Numbered from the stretch's first letter, positions 20,577-33,300 are shown. The stretch: DNA of 64,000 nt from Strigamia acuminata (GCA_949358305.1 OX442316.1:13020001-13084000), one strand, 5' to 3'. The notes: generated by a model not told the origin, from the letters alone. A program made the numbers and translations.

Positions 20577-23500
20577 ATCCCCATTATTATTATTATTATT
20601 ATTATTCGGGATCCATGCAGATATCAATCAACAATCGGAAAATATGAATATTAGCAATTGCTCTCCTCCTGCAGTGGATGACTTCCCTTTTGATGGTTTG
20701 AGTAGACGTGAAAGACTAGACGGATGGATTGCTGTTCACGTAATTGTAGCTATTTACGTCATTGGTGCTCTGGCAATCGTTTGCGATGATTATTTTGCAC
20801 CTGTTATGCATTTATTTAGTAAACGTAATTATGAATAAATATACAAATTATATATACTTTACTTTACAATACCAGAAGTATCTGAATAGTTTATTTGTAA
20901 AACGATTTTTTTTATTTTTCATTATTGCGACGGTAATTTTAGAATTTTGTTTAAAAGGACACAGTAACAATTGTGCCGCAACCTACAATGTACCTACATC
21001 TTTAAAATTTAAAGCTTAAAACAAAAAGCTTACAATTTAGAATAAAGGCATTTCCAGTAGGATACATCAATTCATGTTCAAGTCATTTCAGCTACATTGT
21101 TTCGTTGAAACTGTTAGTCCTCTTACATACGGTAATGTGAGTTACACATAATTCTACTTAAAATCACAGAAGCTGAATTCAAAAAATTGTGTTTTAATCG
21201 TTTTGGGTATTTGTGTTTTTATTTTGTTATATATATATATATGTATATAAACTTGTATATGTCAATCAGACACTGTATCTTATCTGGGACTGATTCCACC
21301 CCTTAATTGCTTGGCCGTTGGCCGTCTAAGATTACAGTATCTTATTGCGTGACAGACCTTTGCAGAAGTCCGAACCTTAGGTGGAACATTCGATCCATCT
21401 AACTGTTTTTAGATCTACTGCTTGTAATTTTATATTTATTTATACAATTTTTACATCATATTTACTTGACTTACCGGTAAAGTAAATATGAATTTTCAAG
21501 CAGTGATCACAAAATACATATGAAGTGTACGGGTATTTACCTTTCATTTTGATTATCAGGTGACATTCAAATTCACTGCAATTATGGTATTATGGTCTAA
21601 TTTTTTTCAAGAACTAAATCGGGGTGTACACACTTCGATCTACGCATGTGCCAATCCACATCACTCGTGGCTGCAATTTTATTGCTGATTTTAATAGACT
21701 TTGATCATTAACCAGTGTGTACTCAAATGTTATTCTCAAGTGAAAATTTATTTTTTATCTTTGCTTTTTTAAACGTTTATAACATTTAGAAACGAAGAGA
21801 AACTAATACTAGTATAGGTGTTCTTACTTATTGTCATCATGCTAATTGTGTCATCATTTGCCTCTCCAGTGTGGCTTATAGCTATCATTGCTTTTTTTTA
21901 CTCATTGTCTTTTACAATTTATAATTTAGTTGCAGGTCATGGAAACAGTTGATGCAAATTTAACTGAATAAACATAACAGATAAATTGTGAAGTTATTTC
22001 TGGTATAATAAAAATTTATTTAAAATTAATTTGGAGAAATTTTGTTTTTGTAGGTCTGAAATTACCAAGTCATATATCTGGTGCAACTTTTATGGCTTTA
22101 GGAACCACGTGTCCTGAACTTTTTGTTGCATCAATTGGTAGTTTATTCACATATTTATTATTTACATATTATTTTCTAACTTTTTTTATTTTATGCAATA
22201 GGTGCCTTCATCACTGAAGGCGATATTGGAATTGGAGCTGTCTTAGGTTCAGCTGTATTTAACGTCTTAGTTATTGTGAGTGTGTGTGGAATTTTCGCTG
22301 GCACAGTGAGTACGTAGATGTTTGAGAAAAGAGTAGTAATTACCTTTATTCTGTTTCAATACAATAGTTTGTTTGTTTGTTTGTTTCAGGTAGTAGCATT
22401 AAATTGGCGTCCACTAGCAAGAGATTGCATAAGCTATTTAATTGCAGTTGCCACTCTCTGTTACATAATTGAAGACGAACAAATCAATGTGTAATTAATT
22501 TTTTTCTCTACCTTGAAGCTTCGGGATAATTATCATTATTGCATTTCAGATGGGAAGCAGGCATATTAATTATAGAGTATTTAATTTACATAATCGTGCT
22601 TTGTCTTCACACTAAATTCCAAAAATATTGTCAAGGACCTCGACAATCTTATGACGTATCTGAAGGCTTTGCAGCAGTGATATTTCAGTCGTTTGTCGTT
22701 GGAAGTTACATAGAAAAACCAAACATTGCAATAATACCAAAAATAACGAACAATAATGAAACAAATGACGAGATTGCTTCATATCACAATAATAATATTT
22801 ATGCGGGAAAAGAAAATCATGAAATTGCAACAGTTGATAAGAAAAGTAAGAATTTCTGTATTTCTGTATTGGTTTGTGAAAAAGCAAAAATTTATTTTTA
22901 TAGGATCTTGCCTGGCTGAATTTAAATTTCCCGCCGATGGAATTTTTAATCGAGTAATATGGATTGTATGGTGGCCAGTTAAATTTCTCTTTTATCTCAC
23001 AATTCCTCACGCATTACACGACCAAAGTTGTGGTCTGAGCATACTCACATTTGTAATGAGTACAGTGTATATTGCTTGCACGTCCTACATAGCCACTTGG
23101 ATGGTTAGCGTGATAGGTAAATTTGACGTACAATTCAATTACAATTGAAATGTGAATTGTTTATTTGTAGGATATACCATTGATGTCCCTGATAGTGTTA
23201 TGGGTCTTACATTTATGGCTCTTGGTAATTGTTTACCTGAATTTATTTCTAGCATAATTGTAGCGAGACAAGGTAAATAATTACTCCGTATTTTATTTTA
23301 TTTTTTGTTGTCATTTTAACTAATACAGAAAATAATAATTGTAGGTTTGGGTAACATGGCTCTGTCAAATGCGATGGGAGGCAATTTATTTGCATTACTT
23401 ATATGTTTGGGAGCTCCATGGGCTATGATGGCCAGTGTGTCTGAAATAGGTTATGTAAAAATACATAGTCAAGGTTTGACTTACTCTGTAATTACATTAT

Positions 23501-23676
23501 TTGGAACAGTTGTTTTTATGTTTGTTGTAGTAGCAATCAATAGATTTCGGTTGAATAAGAGAGTTGGTGTTATTTGCTTTCTTTTTTATGTAATTTACGT
23601 AATAGTGTTTTCTCTATATGAACTTAATATGTTTGAAGTTGTTAATCTTCCCATGTGTCTGTCATTCAATGTTTAA
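20577..23676 (+). CDS. SLC24/NCKX-like Na+/Ca2+(K+) exchanger (8 exons found, N terminus missing)
   Basis: Membrane Ca2+ extruder family. Exons: 20577-20824, 22054-22137, 22202-22305, 22390-22490, 22550-22845, 22904-23116, 23171-23272, 23345-23676; about 493 codons, all junctions in phase, stop TAA, AATAAA at 23749. The first exon begins in frame with Ser-Pro, seven leucines from (TTA)7, then FGIHADIN, a plausible signal peptide core and cleavage site, so an upstream exon must carry the ATG; the ATG at 20644 is internal. Alpha-1 repeat: ATFMALGTTCPELF and GSAVFNVL. A cytoplasmic loop rich in N, I and E lies in exon 5. Alpha-2 repeat: GLTFMALGNCLPEF and GGNLFALL. Compared with mammalian NCKX2, the alpha-2 Asp after Pro is Glu and the Asp after SNxF is Ala. 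Length fits the shorter SLC24A5-like members. Confidence 0.88.
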
Positions 23677-24237
23677 TGTTTAAATACTCAACGTTTACAT
23701 TATATTTTTTTCTACAGATTGACTTAAAAAAATTGTGTATTATTAACGAATAAATGATTATACACACACCTTTTATCGGTTTGAAACTAAGCAACCATAG
23801 TCGCGAATTTGATACAAGCTTTTATTGTGCAATGTTCAAGTGGTTGCCATTTGAAAGCTATGAATGGTAGAGAGAGACATATACTTTAGAAATGTGATGC
23901 CAACTTCAGCCCCGTGTTCTGTATTTGGTTTATGATATGGGTAGATCCACCTTTGGTCGTGAAAATTTTATTTCCTGCCTTATTACAAGTGCACAGGGCT
24001 CTAGGTAAAACGCTTAACAGCGAAACCAACCGGAAGCTGAGTTCCAGACTGAAATACCGGTAAGTGATTTTTATTTTTATTTTTTTACGAGTTTTGTTTT
24101 ACTTGTGAGTTTTTCTTCAATTTTTATGGGTTTTTGTTCGATTTTTGTGGTCTGTTTGGGTTGTGTATTATCGAATTTTTTTTTTTAATATTTTATTTGA
24201 CTAGATTAGATTTTAAAACAGAAATTGATTTCAAACA
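23677..24237. other. Convergent 3' ends of the SLC24-like and double-protease genes
   Basis: Contains the SLC24-like 3' UTR with poly(A) signal at 23749-23754. Nothing else recognised. Confidence 0.5.
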
Positions 24238-27200
24238 TTATACAATTTCCACATCAACAACAAGTCCAGCAGTTTGGTGGATCCAATTTAAGTACGAAGT
24301 GACTCTTGTAAAACCTGCTGGATGACCATTGCCACAGTTATCCTTTTCACTGAATGATGAAATACCAACTACCCGGTACAATTCATCGGTGGACGTCACA
24401 CTGAATTGACCACCGAAATCAAACTAGAAAATTAAACAAAGAAATATTAACAATATACAGTACAAAATAATTATTGCAGCTATAATTTCCGAACTCACAT
24501 TGCAAATATCTTGACCTTTTCCTCCACTTGCACAGAAATAAGCAGAAGTAAGACGCGGACCATATGACACTCGACAATTTCTATTCGATATAATTTTCAT
24601 GAAAACTTGCTGTTCAATAGTTGAACCTAAAATAAAAACCATAATATTTGTTGTCACTGATGACACCGTACGTTAAGTTTTAAAGTTTTTAATCGCACTT
24701 TTAGTGTTTTTTCCCCAACCAGTTGCAACACCTTCCACGCCTAACAACGCAGCTTCATTCCAAGACTCCGGCGGGAGACAAACGGGACTGATTTGTTCAT
24801 TGAAAGTCACGGGTGACTTAAGTTCAATCAATGCAATATCGTGCGTAAATGCACTAGCAGAGTTGAAATTTGGATGGATGTGGACAGAAGTAACAAGTCG
24901 CTGCAATTCATTGCCTTCGTATTTTGAGATGTCATGATCGCCGAGTATAATTGACATATCTGAAATTCTCACTCTGAAAAAAAAAACGGTGGACAATTTA
25001 ATCAGATATTATAAATCAGATATTGGAAATTATACAAAATCAGTAGTTTGAAACATACCCATACACACAGCGCCCTGAAGTGAGGAGCCATCTAGGGATG
25101 AAAAATAAAAAGTTTTGAATATACATTTTAAAGCTGCTAGGATAAATACTTACGACTCGCTAATAAGTGTTGCTCCACAACGTAATGTATTCCTTGTTCC
25201 AGATTTGACAATTATTGCTGCCTGTAAACAATGTTTTAAATATTAATTTTAGAATTTAATTTTCATTACATACCGTCCATGGATATTGATTCGGAGAAGT
25301 GTTCTCACCACCGACTATACGTTTCCGTCTTTTCGGGTGATTGGCCACACCACAAGAAGCTACAAAGTAATTAATAGCACAATTTGACTTACCGGTAATT
25401 CTATTTATGTTGAAACGTACCTGGAGGTTCTTTATTGGGTTTTTGACACGCTGGACTTCCAGCTGTGTTGTCACTAATCCAACGTAAAAATGAGGTCACT
25501 TTTGAATAAACTCCTGGATAACCAGGCGTGGCACAACCTCGTCCAAAAGAGATTACACCAGCAATTGTGTAAATATCGTGTTCATCAGGAAGAAAGAGGG
25601 GACCGCCAGAATCGCCCTAAATAAAAAATCGAATACAGGTAATATAATTTTTTTTGTTTGTTTTATTAATACTTACTTGGCACGCATCTTTGCCGCCTTC
25701 TAAGTGCCCTGCACACATCATATTATTTGGATTATAGAATGTTGTAAAGTTTGCTTTACAAATAGCATCTTTTAAAATTGGAGCGTTGATTTCCAAGAGC
25801 ATATTGCTTTCGGTCCCACCTTTAAAACCGTTTTGTAAGTACTCGAGTGAATGTGTTTCTTTTTTTTTTAATACTAACTTACCGAATGAAGTGGTACCCC
25901 AACCTGCAACCACACCAATTTCGCCTATGAAATTTTCTTCCGTTGGGGGCAAGCAAATTGGTTGAATTCTTTCGGAAAATGTAATTTTTTCTTTTGTTTT
26001 TACGAGAGCAATATCGTTGTCCACTTTTGTTGCAAGTCCAAACTTTTCGTGCATTATTATCTAAAGGAAAATTTATTTAACACAAATCAAATTGACAATG
26101 ACAATGAATAAATTTGAGAAGAACAAAGCGGAGAAAAAATAACAAAAAACATCCACAGATGTTCTTATTTATCATGATTCAAGGTTGCGTCAATTCGTTC
26201 TTACCTTTTCAACAGACATTTGTGTCGCACGTCCATCAGCTATTGTGCCTCTATCATAATCTCCCAAAACAACAAAAATGTCATCAGCAGTTACGCTATA
26301 ACGTTTTGAAATAAATAGAAATCACTCCTGAGAAAACTATTAAGATATATTTAGTATTTACTCTTGAAAGCAATGACTAGCAGATAATATAAAGTTATTG
26401 TTAATTACTGAACCACCACATATTAGATCGCCTGAAGTCCAATAAATAGCCACCTTTGAAGGAAAATGTAGTTTGTAGTATTAGTGGAGGAAATAAATTA
26501 GTTTTCGCTGTTAATTTTAGTTTTTTTTAGACTACTTACTAGCCAAGGATAAGCATTTTGATGTGCTTGATTACCACCAACGATTCTTTTACGGTTGCCC
26601 ACTCCACACTCTTCAAAATTAGCATACAATTAATGTTTTAAATGCTCAAAGCTAACACTCGAATCATTACTTACCACATGTTGAGCCTAAAAATAAAAAT
26701 AAAAATATAAAATTAACAAATTATCAAATCAGTTATCAAGTTATTCTTACCACTTTGCCGTTTGTACAAAGTTTTTAAAGTTTGTGATACTGCTGGGCTC
26801 GTACTTTTTCTCTAATTAAATAACTACTTATTAGTCGCAAGTGGCTAGCTGTTTTTTATTTATTTATTGTATTTAAAGAGTTTCTTGACTTAACATCACA
26901 ATTTCATTTGTTTAAATAATAAACATTGGTATGTACACGGTAAATTTTCTGTACCAATTTTCAAATAAAAGTTAGAGGTGAAATGAACTGACTCGTAATA
27001 AAAGCTTCATACCAAATGTATGGAACTAATGATATTATACATGGCGTAGTCTGCCTGACTACAACGTGATGATGCACACCTGTTCAGTGTAATAACTTCG
27101 CAAATAGATGTAACCATGAGAGAAATTGATAATATTACTTGTGTTGGTAAAAATATAATATAATGGCAATTGGGAAAAATTGAAAACTATCAAATCTAGG

Positions 27201-27339
27201 ATTTTTTAAATACAATGTCAAGACTCTAGTAGGTAATGTTTACTATAATTTCTGTGTACTGTACCTTGACTGTAGATGCGCTTGATGTCAATGCAAATAA
27301 ACATAAGCACACAAGAAGAGTGCAAATGATTCGTGTCAT
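24238..27339 (-). CDS. Secreted double-domain S1 serine protease, second domain catalytically dead (15 exons, 564 aa)
   Basis: Exons: 27339-27265, 26811-26751, 26686-26675 (12 bp), 26610-26540, 26453-26362, 26295-26205, 26060-25883, 25819-25677, 25616-25421, 25359-25274, 25221-25154, 25091-25059, 24973-24699, 24626-24499, 24423-24238; all phases agree. Signal peptide [20 protein letters not shown]. Domain 1: short pro-region with CGVGNRKR, activation at R/IVGG, catalytic His in SASHC, Asp in NDIAL, Ser in GDSGGP, with Asp six residues before Ser (trypsin-like). A linker ending PKRRKR leads to a second IVGG. Domain 2 keeps Asp (HDIAL) but has TSGRC where TAAHC is expected and FDFGGQ where GDSGGP is expected, so it is a pseudoprotease. 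Exon 9 to 10 phase (1) supports a single transcript; two adjacent genes is the alternative, but no second signal peptide is seen. A TATA-like element lies near 27408-27418. Confidence 0.85.
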
Positions 27340-29935
27340 CTTGGCGAATGAAAAGAAGTCAGTTAGTTAAATTCAGTCTTCAATAGATATCAACTTGCTA
27401 CATATATCGACCAATAACGAGCGTTTCCATTTATTTGGCGTCACTAAACATGACATCAAAGGAATTTAATTCGATTTTATTTCCTTTGACAAAGTTACAT
27501 GTTTATAGGGAAATCGTCTCTTCACTGTAAATGTGTGCTCCAGTCGATGCATGTCACTAGCACAAACAGATGTTTACACAAAAGCGTTGATATGAATTAA
27601 GGAAATAGTATTTCTAATTCAAAAAATTAATTTTATAAATATTTAGTATTTACTGATCGAATTTATGTCCTTATTTTTATTATCTCGAAACTTTGACGTC
27701 GTAAACACGTATTATAATAGATATATGGTATAATGAATTACGACTTAAGTTTTCTATAGAAAATGAAGTATATAAATTTTTTTTTACTATTTTCTCATCG
27801 CCAAATCCATCAAATTAAATATAAAAGTTTTATTGTCAATTGTTGTAAACTAACAGATTGTAGCAAATAATCTGTTGTAAAAATTCGCAATTGATTAATG
27901 TGAAGGAATGTCAGAATAAAAGTAGAGGAATTAAAAATAGAACACTTTTGGGAAAAAATTATATGAGAAAATTTCGAAATATTAATGGCGCAATGAGGAA
28001 AAGTTAGCTAACAATAAACAAATGTATGTATCGACTTATAATATATTTTGACACAATTTCCTATTGGACTCATTGGACAGAGATTAAGGATGATTAATTG
28101 TTTATTCCAGATCTGTTAAAGTAGAATAAACTATGATTTAAATGGGAGATTATGTTAACTTTAAGCGTAAATACAAACAAAGATCGTATTTTATGTCGTT
28201 CTGTCATGTATCATGTAGTTTAAGGTAATAAAATTGTGATAAAACCATAAAATGTTTATGTCACTGTAGACAAGAAGCAAAAAAAAAGTTTAAATCTAAC
28301 CAAATAAAACATTTGCTTTAGCTGAATATTATTTAGAATAATTATCGAATTTTTATAATATTAGTAGTGCATAATTTATGATTACTACACTTATACTGAT
28401 GAAAATAATTAGTTTAAAACTATTAAAACTCACGATTTTTCTTCTATCTTCAGTAAAAGGGATAAAAAATCTCTAAAATATATAACTTTACAGATTGTAA
28501 CTTTAACTTTTATACTCATTTATTATTCGATTTACTGGAATTAAGCAGTCCTTTTATCAATACGTCAATCCGGTGCAAATGCTTCTTGATATCTACATCC
28601 TGTGTGACAATATCGTCAATATCATCAATTACTAGCAAGTTTATTAAAAATACCAAGAAGGCACTCAATTCCGTTTATTTATTTATTTAATCATTTTTAA
28701 ATTTGGAATCAAAGAAAATTTATGGAAATTTTGTTGGGGAAGTTCTTTTCTTAAATTTTAACTAATCTCAATCTCCCTCATCACATAATTTATTTACATT
28801 GATTCTTTAAACTTTTGAAAATTTTCACACATTTTATTATTACTCAACAGTTGGTTTTGATTGCGGACTAGTAGCTTTCCCACGATCATCCAATCACATG
28901 TAATATAGTTTCCATTACATCACAGAACATGGTTAACTTATTTGGAATTCCTAAGCCTGCAAGAAAAGGGAGGAAAATTTCAATTGGAAAACTAAGGGAA
29001 ATTGGAAGATACTTCCTGTTTTGGAGTTAATAGTTCTCCTCACGTCATATCATTGCGAGTGAGAAAGAAAAGGAAAGTCATGTCGTTCTCTTTCTTGTAT
29101 TGACCTCCCAAGCTCAAGCTGCTCAATGTTCTTCACTCGTGACCAGGCGCGACAGAGGCGCCGGTGTGAACTGCACCTAAAGGATATTTTAACAGGAAAA
29201 AAATTATGTTTATATGACACAGAAAGCAAAAATGAAAAAACGAACATAAAATTAAAATATATATCAGTAAAATGATTTTTAAAACTCACAAATTTATTCA
29301 GTTTATTTCAAGTTTGTCGGGGAAATTTGTACGACTCGGTGGCGTACGTCAAAAAATCAACCAGAATTTGAAGATCGATATGCGGTATTGGGATCAAAGC
29401 GGATGCGAGATTTTGAGAGATAGCAATGTGCTAATACTTTATTCTCTTAAATATCTATAACTTTGAATCTTGTTTGTCGAAATGTGTCGTGTGCAGTCTA
29501 ACTTCAAGATATTTTTAGAACCGATCAGAATGCACTACATTGCTTTTGTCACGGCGAAATCAAGAACGCAGACAAAATCACAAATAAGTTAAATTCAGTT
29601 CATGATTCGTGATTTGTTACATTATCCATAGAATGACATATTTTTTAGTCAACAGGACAATTGTGAATGTGTAAAATCTAGTTAAAACCAGTTTGAGCGC
29701 TAGAGCGCGATATTGTTAGTTGTTTACTATTGGTTACTTGGCAATCGTGAACTGTCACCTGCTTTTGATGAGCGATGTATTTACACAGAATAATCCCGTT
29801 ATTAATAGTATTTCTACAACCCAAGATCCAATTTATTAACAACAATGCCTAAATTATTTGGATTTTGATAAGTAAAAATAAATTTCTTTTGGTTGGTTGT
29901 TCAAGAAAATGTTTATTACATATTGCGTCTTATTA
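27340..29935. other. Gene-free stretch upstream of the double protease
   Basis: AT-rich, no exon supported; short open frames at 29050-29460 lack domains and splice partners. Confidence 0.5.
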
Positions 29936-30747
29936 TTATTCCTCAATTCTGATGTCGGCACAGCCTCGGAATGTTTCTTGAGGTCCACAGCCCAATTTCC
30001 CTACCCCTTTTTCGACGCCACAGAAGTCCCATCGGTTACCTAAAAGAACACACGTGTAAGTATCAACAAGTATTAAATAAAAACCTTAAGTTCACCTGTC
30101 CAGTAATCCCATTGCAAGACGCAGTGATCGCAAACGACATCCGCAGGCAACTGCATTTTCACACGAAATTCGAATTGTCCTCCAGGAACGTTAATTCTGC
30201 CACTTTTTCCATCTGCCTGTTGCAGAATGTGGCCGTTAAGACACTCTTGGGTTGCATCTTTGCCATCATTTCCCAATGGACAAAGTCGAAGTTCATACCA
30301 ACCCAAATGATTTTGAGTTAATTCAATCCACGTATCAATAACCTAGATGTAAAGGAAAAGTTTTTAGGTTTTTCTACGCCTGAAGAAACAAAATAGACAC
30401 CTACTGCTCCCTTCTTGTAAGTTTTGGTGATGACTCCTTTTCCATATATTCCCCCTAATTCGTTTGCGCGAGGTTCTTTTGCATCCCAAGGATCGCCACA
30501 GATGCCACATTTTCCACCATTCGTTTGGTGTTGCCTCTTTGAAATTCGAAACGATGATTTAATAAAGCCGAGTAGTAATTAAATCAATTAGTCTTACTTG
30601 GAAACCACCACAGAAGAGTTCGTTGTCATTGTAGTTTGCAGGGGTTTTAAAGCCAGATCGCCATGCTGACGAACGAGATGGAGGGTCTCTTAAACGGCCG
30701 TGACCAGCCACAAGTGTCACCAAGCAAGCAAAAACGAGGAACATCAT
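29936..30747 (-). CDS. AA15-like lytic polysaccharide monooxygenase, gene 1 (4 exons, 210 aa)
   Basis: Secreted copper enzyme predicted to cleave chitin or cellulose oxidatively. Exons: 30747-30598, 30536-30405, 30342-30096, 30039-29936. Signal peptide MMFLVFACLVTLVAG ends right before His in HGRLRDPPSRSSAW, giving the required mature N-terminal histidine of the copper brace. The second brace histidine is in TQNHLGWYE. Eight or more cysteines in paired motifs (CGICGDPW, CDHC, GCGPQETF, GCADI). Single catalytic domain, no binding module. The start is the first ATG of the pair at 30747. TATATATA on the minus strand near 30882-30890 may be its TATA box. Lies head-to-tail with gene 2, same exon phases. 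Family call is from motif recognition; substrate is not known. Confidence 0.92.
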
Positions 30748-31004
30748 CACGACGCTTTCTTTTGGGAAATTGGAATGTCAAGTAACAAACTTGAAACTTC
30801 CTTTTATTGCTCAGGATTTCTGCTGAGTCTTGAAGTTTCTCAGGTGAAAATGCACACTACAATGTTTATTTAACTGCAACCTATATATATCTTTCTGAAT
30901 AGTTCAGTGAGTAGACAAATATTTAAGTCGCTTTTTATTTATAAATTAAATGACGTTACATGACATCCGTACAAACTGCTACGGTAGCAAGAGAAATAAA
31001 ATTG

Positions 31005-31816
31005 CTATACAATTTTAATATCAGCGCATGCGCGGAATATTTCTTGAGGTCCACAGCCGAGTTTCCCAGTCTTTTCATTACATTTTCCCCATCGATTACC
31101 TGTGGCATGTATTTAATAAAGATACGGTAGAATCAAAGCAAAATGTTTAGTACCTGTAACCCAGTCCCATTGAAGCACACAATGGTCGCAAGTGATATTA
31201 TCTGGAAGTTTTATTTTAACAAAAAAGTCTAGTTGTTGTTCGGGCACAATTATACGACTACCGCTCTCGTCCGCTTTTTGCAGAATGTGTCGATTGAAAC
31301 ACTCTTGAGTTGCATCTTTGCTCGTTTCATTTAATGGACACAGCCGCAGTTCATACCAGCCCAAATGATTTTGAGTTAATTGCACCCATGTGTCGATTAC
31401 CTAGAAAAAAAATTTAATTTTTTTGGTATGAAAATATATTTTTTTCTTACCTGTCCTTGTTCGTATTTTTTTGTGATTGTACCTGGAGCATATTTTCCAT
31501 ATAATTCGTGATTCCGTGGCTCTGGTTGATGCCAAGGATCACCACAGATACCGCAACTACCATTATTTTTTAAATATTGTATCTATAATTTTTGTTTTGA
31601 CTGATTATAATTTTTTTTTCTATTTGATTAGACATTTGATGTGAATTGCACACAAACCTGGAATCCACCACAAAACAATTCATTGTCGTTATGATTAACT
31701 GGCGTATTAAAACCATCTCTCCAAGCTGAAGATCGAGATGGGGGATTTCTCAAACGACCGTGGCTGTTCACCGCAATAACAAAACAAGCAAACGTGAGGG
31801 AGACGAAAATGTTCAT
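31005..31816 (-). CDS. AA15-like lytic polysaccharide monooxygenase, gene 2 (4 exons, 210 aa)
   Basis: Paralogue of gene 1. Exons: 31816-31658, 31582-31451, 31400-31154, 31099-31005; exon 2 (132) and exon 3 (247) have the same lengths as in gene 1 and the protein is the same length. Signal peptide MNIFVSLTFACFVIAVNS is followed by HGRLRNPPSRSSAW with the N-terminal brace histidine; second histidine in TQNHLGWYE; CGICGDPW, CDHC and GCGPQEIF retained. Residues after the last TGNRW differ from gene 1 (GKCNEKT versus DFCGVEK). The upstream in-frame extension has no signal-like character and lies over the promoter, so the ATG at 31816 is preferred. Confidence 0.92.
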
Positions 31817-31851
31817 TGTTGTAATTGAAAATTTCCACTCGTTCCGCACAT

Positions 31852-31858
31852 TTTTATA
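31852..31858 (-). promoter_or_regulatory. TATA box of LPMO gene 2
   Basis: TATAAAA on the minus strand, 36 bases before the ATG at 31816, which implies a very short 5' UTR. Confidence 0.45.
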
Positions 31859-32078
31859 TGTTGTTAACTGTCCGATAAGATCGTTTGACACACCTGAAAA
31901 GTTTAGTGACAGAAATATCACTTCCTTTTGTGCCAATGAGTTACTGTAGTCAATGAGTGTTGTGTTAGAAACAGAAAAATTGGAACACAGAAATAAGTTC
32001 GACACTAATGTTTTCAATACATGATAGAATGTTTTTTAATTCAACAGATTACACTCTTAAATAACCAAACAGCGGTTT

Positions 32079-33300
32079 TTAAACAACACACACATGACCT
32101 CCTTCCGCATTATCAAGTATCCAGGGTACGAATTCGGAGACTTTAGTTAGGCCTCCTGGATAACCTTCCAGAGAACATCCTTTTAAACTTCCAAACGATA
32201 CAATTCCAACTTGAACATTCTTGTTTCCAGATTTTATAAAATGTGGTCCTCCAGAATCACCCTAATATAAAGAAATAAAATTTATTGATTTTACTTACGG
32301 TACTTAATTAAAATAAACTAAAATTACGTGGCATGTGTCTGGAAAATTATCTGGTAAATCCGGATATCCTACGCATAACATATGTTTTTCATACCACGTA
32401 TATCTCAAACTGTGTGAACATTTTTCGTTAGGAATAATTGGCATGTCAATTTCCATTAAAACGCTACTGGAAAACTCTGTCAATAGATAAAATTCAATGG
32501 ATTGAAATACTCTTACAGTCATTGTATACTCACTGTGAAGAGTTTTTCCCCATCCTGCTACTGTTGTCATTATATATCCCAAATTTGAGTTTGAATTAAC
32601 GCAGATTGGCTGAATGTACTCATTGAACGTAACAGGTTGATCCATAATTAGTAAAGCAATGTCGGAGTCGAATTTCTTTACGCCGTTTGGAAAAGTTTCA
32701 TGTTTTATTACCTAAAATAAAATTAATTAGAATATCGATTAAAAGATAAAAAAATAAAAATAAATTGACTTACTGAGCGAACATTTCGGACCACTTCGTT
32801 TCCTTCTTTTTTATCAATGTTGTGCTCCCCAAGATGTATCTTTATATCACGAGGACTCCAAAGTAACTTCCTATATGAAATGTAATTCGGATTAAATTTC
32901 ATTAGTTAATGACAATGATTTTACTAACTTTTTCATGTTATAAATGCAGTGAGCAGCAGTTAATATTGTGCGCGAATTAATGAGGGCTCCGCCACAGAAA
33001 TGGATGGGCGGATAATCGACATCTTGAATGGAGACCTATTTTAAGATTTAACAATTTTTTTATAAACTATCAGAAAAAAAGAAATATTTTACTCTCATAC
33101 CAAGAAAGGATGGGAATATTTGATGCTTTCTTTCCCGGAAATTATTCTATCTTCAGCTGAAAATTCATGTACAATAAATAAATAAACTGCCATGTGCAGT
33201 TAATTTTATACGTACTTTTATTATGATGATTTCCGTCTAGCCGAAATCCATTGATGTTTGATATTAGACCGAGGAGCAGAAAGAAAATTGGTGTTGCCAT
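32079..33300 (-). CDS. Trypsin-like secreted serine protease 1 (7 exons, 284 aa)
   Basis: Exons: 33300-33216, 33156-33101, 33035-32929, 32870-32774, 32711-32534, 32476-32328, 32261-32079. Signal peptide MATPIFFLLLGLISNING, short pro-segment, activation after Arg in EDR/IISGKES. Catalytic triad present: TAAHC, FDSDIALL, GDSGGP; Asp six residues before the active Ser (PDTCH) predicts cleavage after Arg/Lys. No clip domain. C terminus ends HVCVV. The minus strand has TATAATAAAA about 45 bases upstream of the ATG. First of three tandem copies. Confidence 0.9.

Noticed and set aside
20762-21019. Plus-strand frame overlapping the exchanger exon
   Set aside because: Out of frame with the exchanger and mostly in its first intron.
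29050-29460. Short open frames upstream of the LPMO genes
   Set aside because: No domain, no consensus splice context, opposite-strand overlap.
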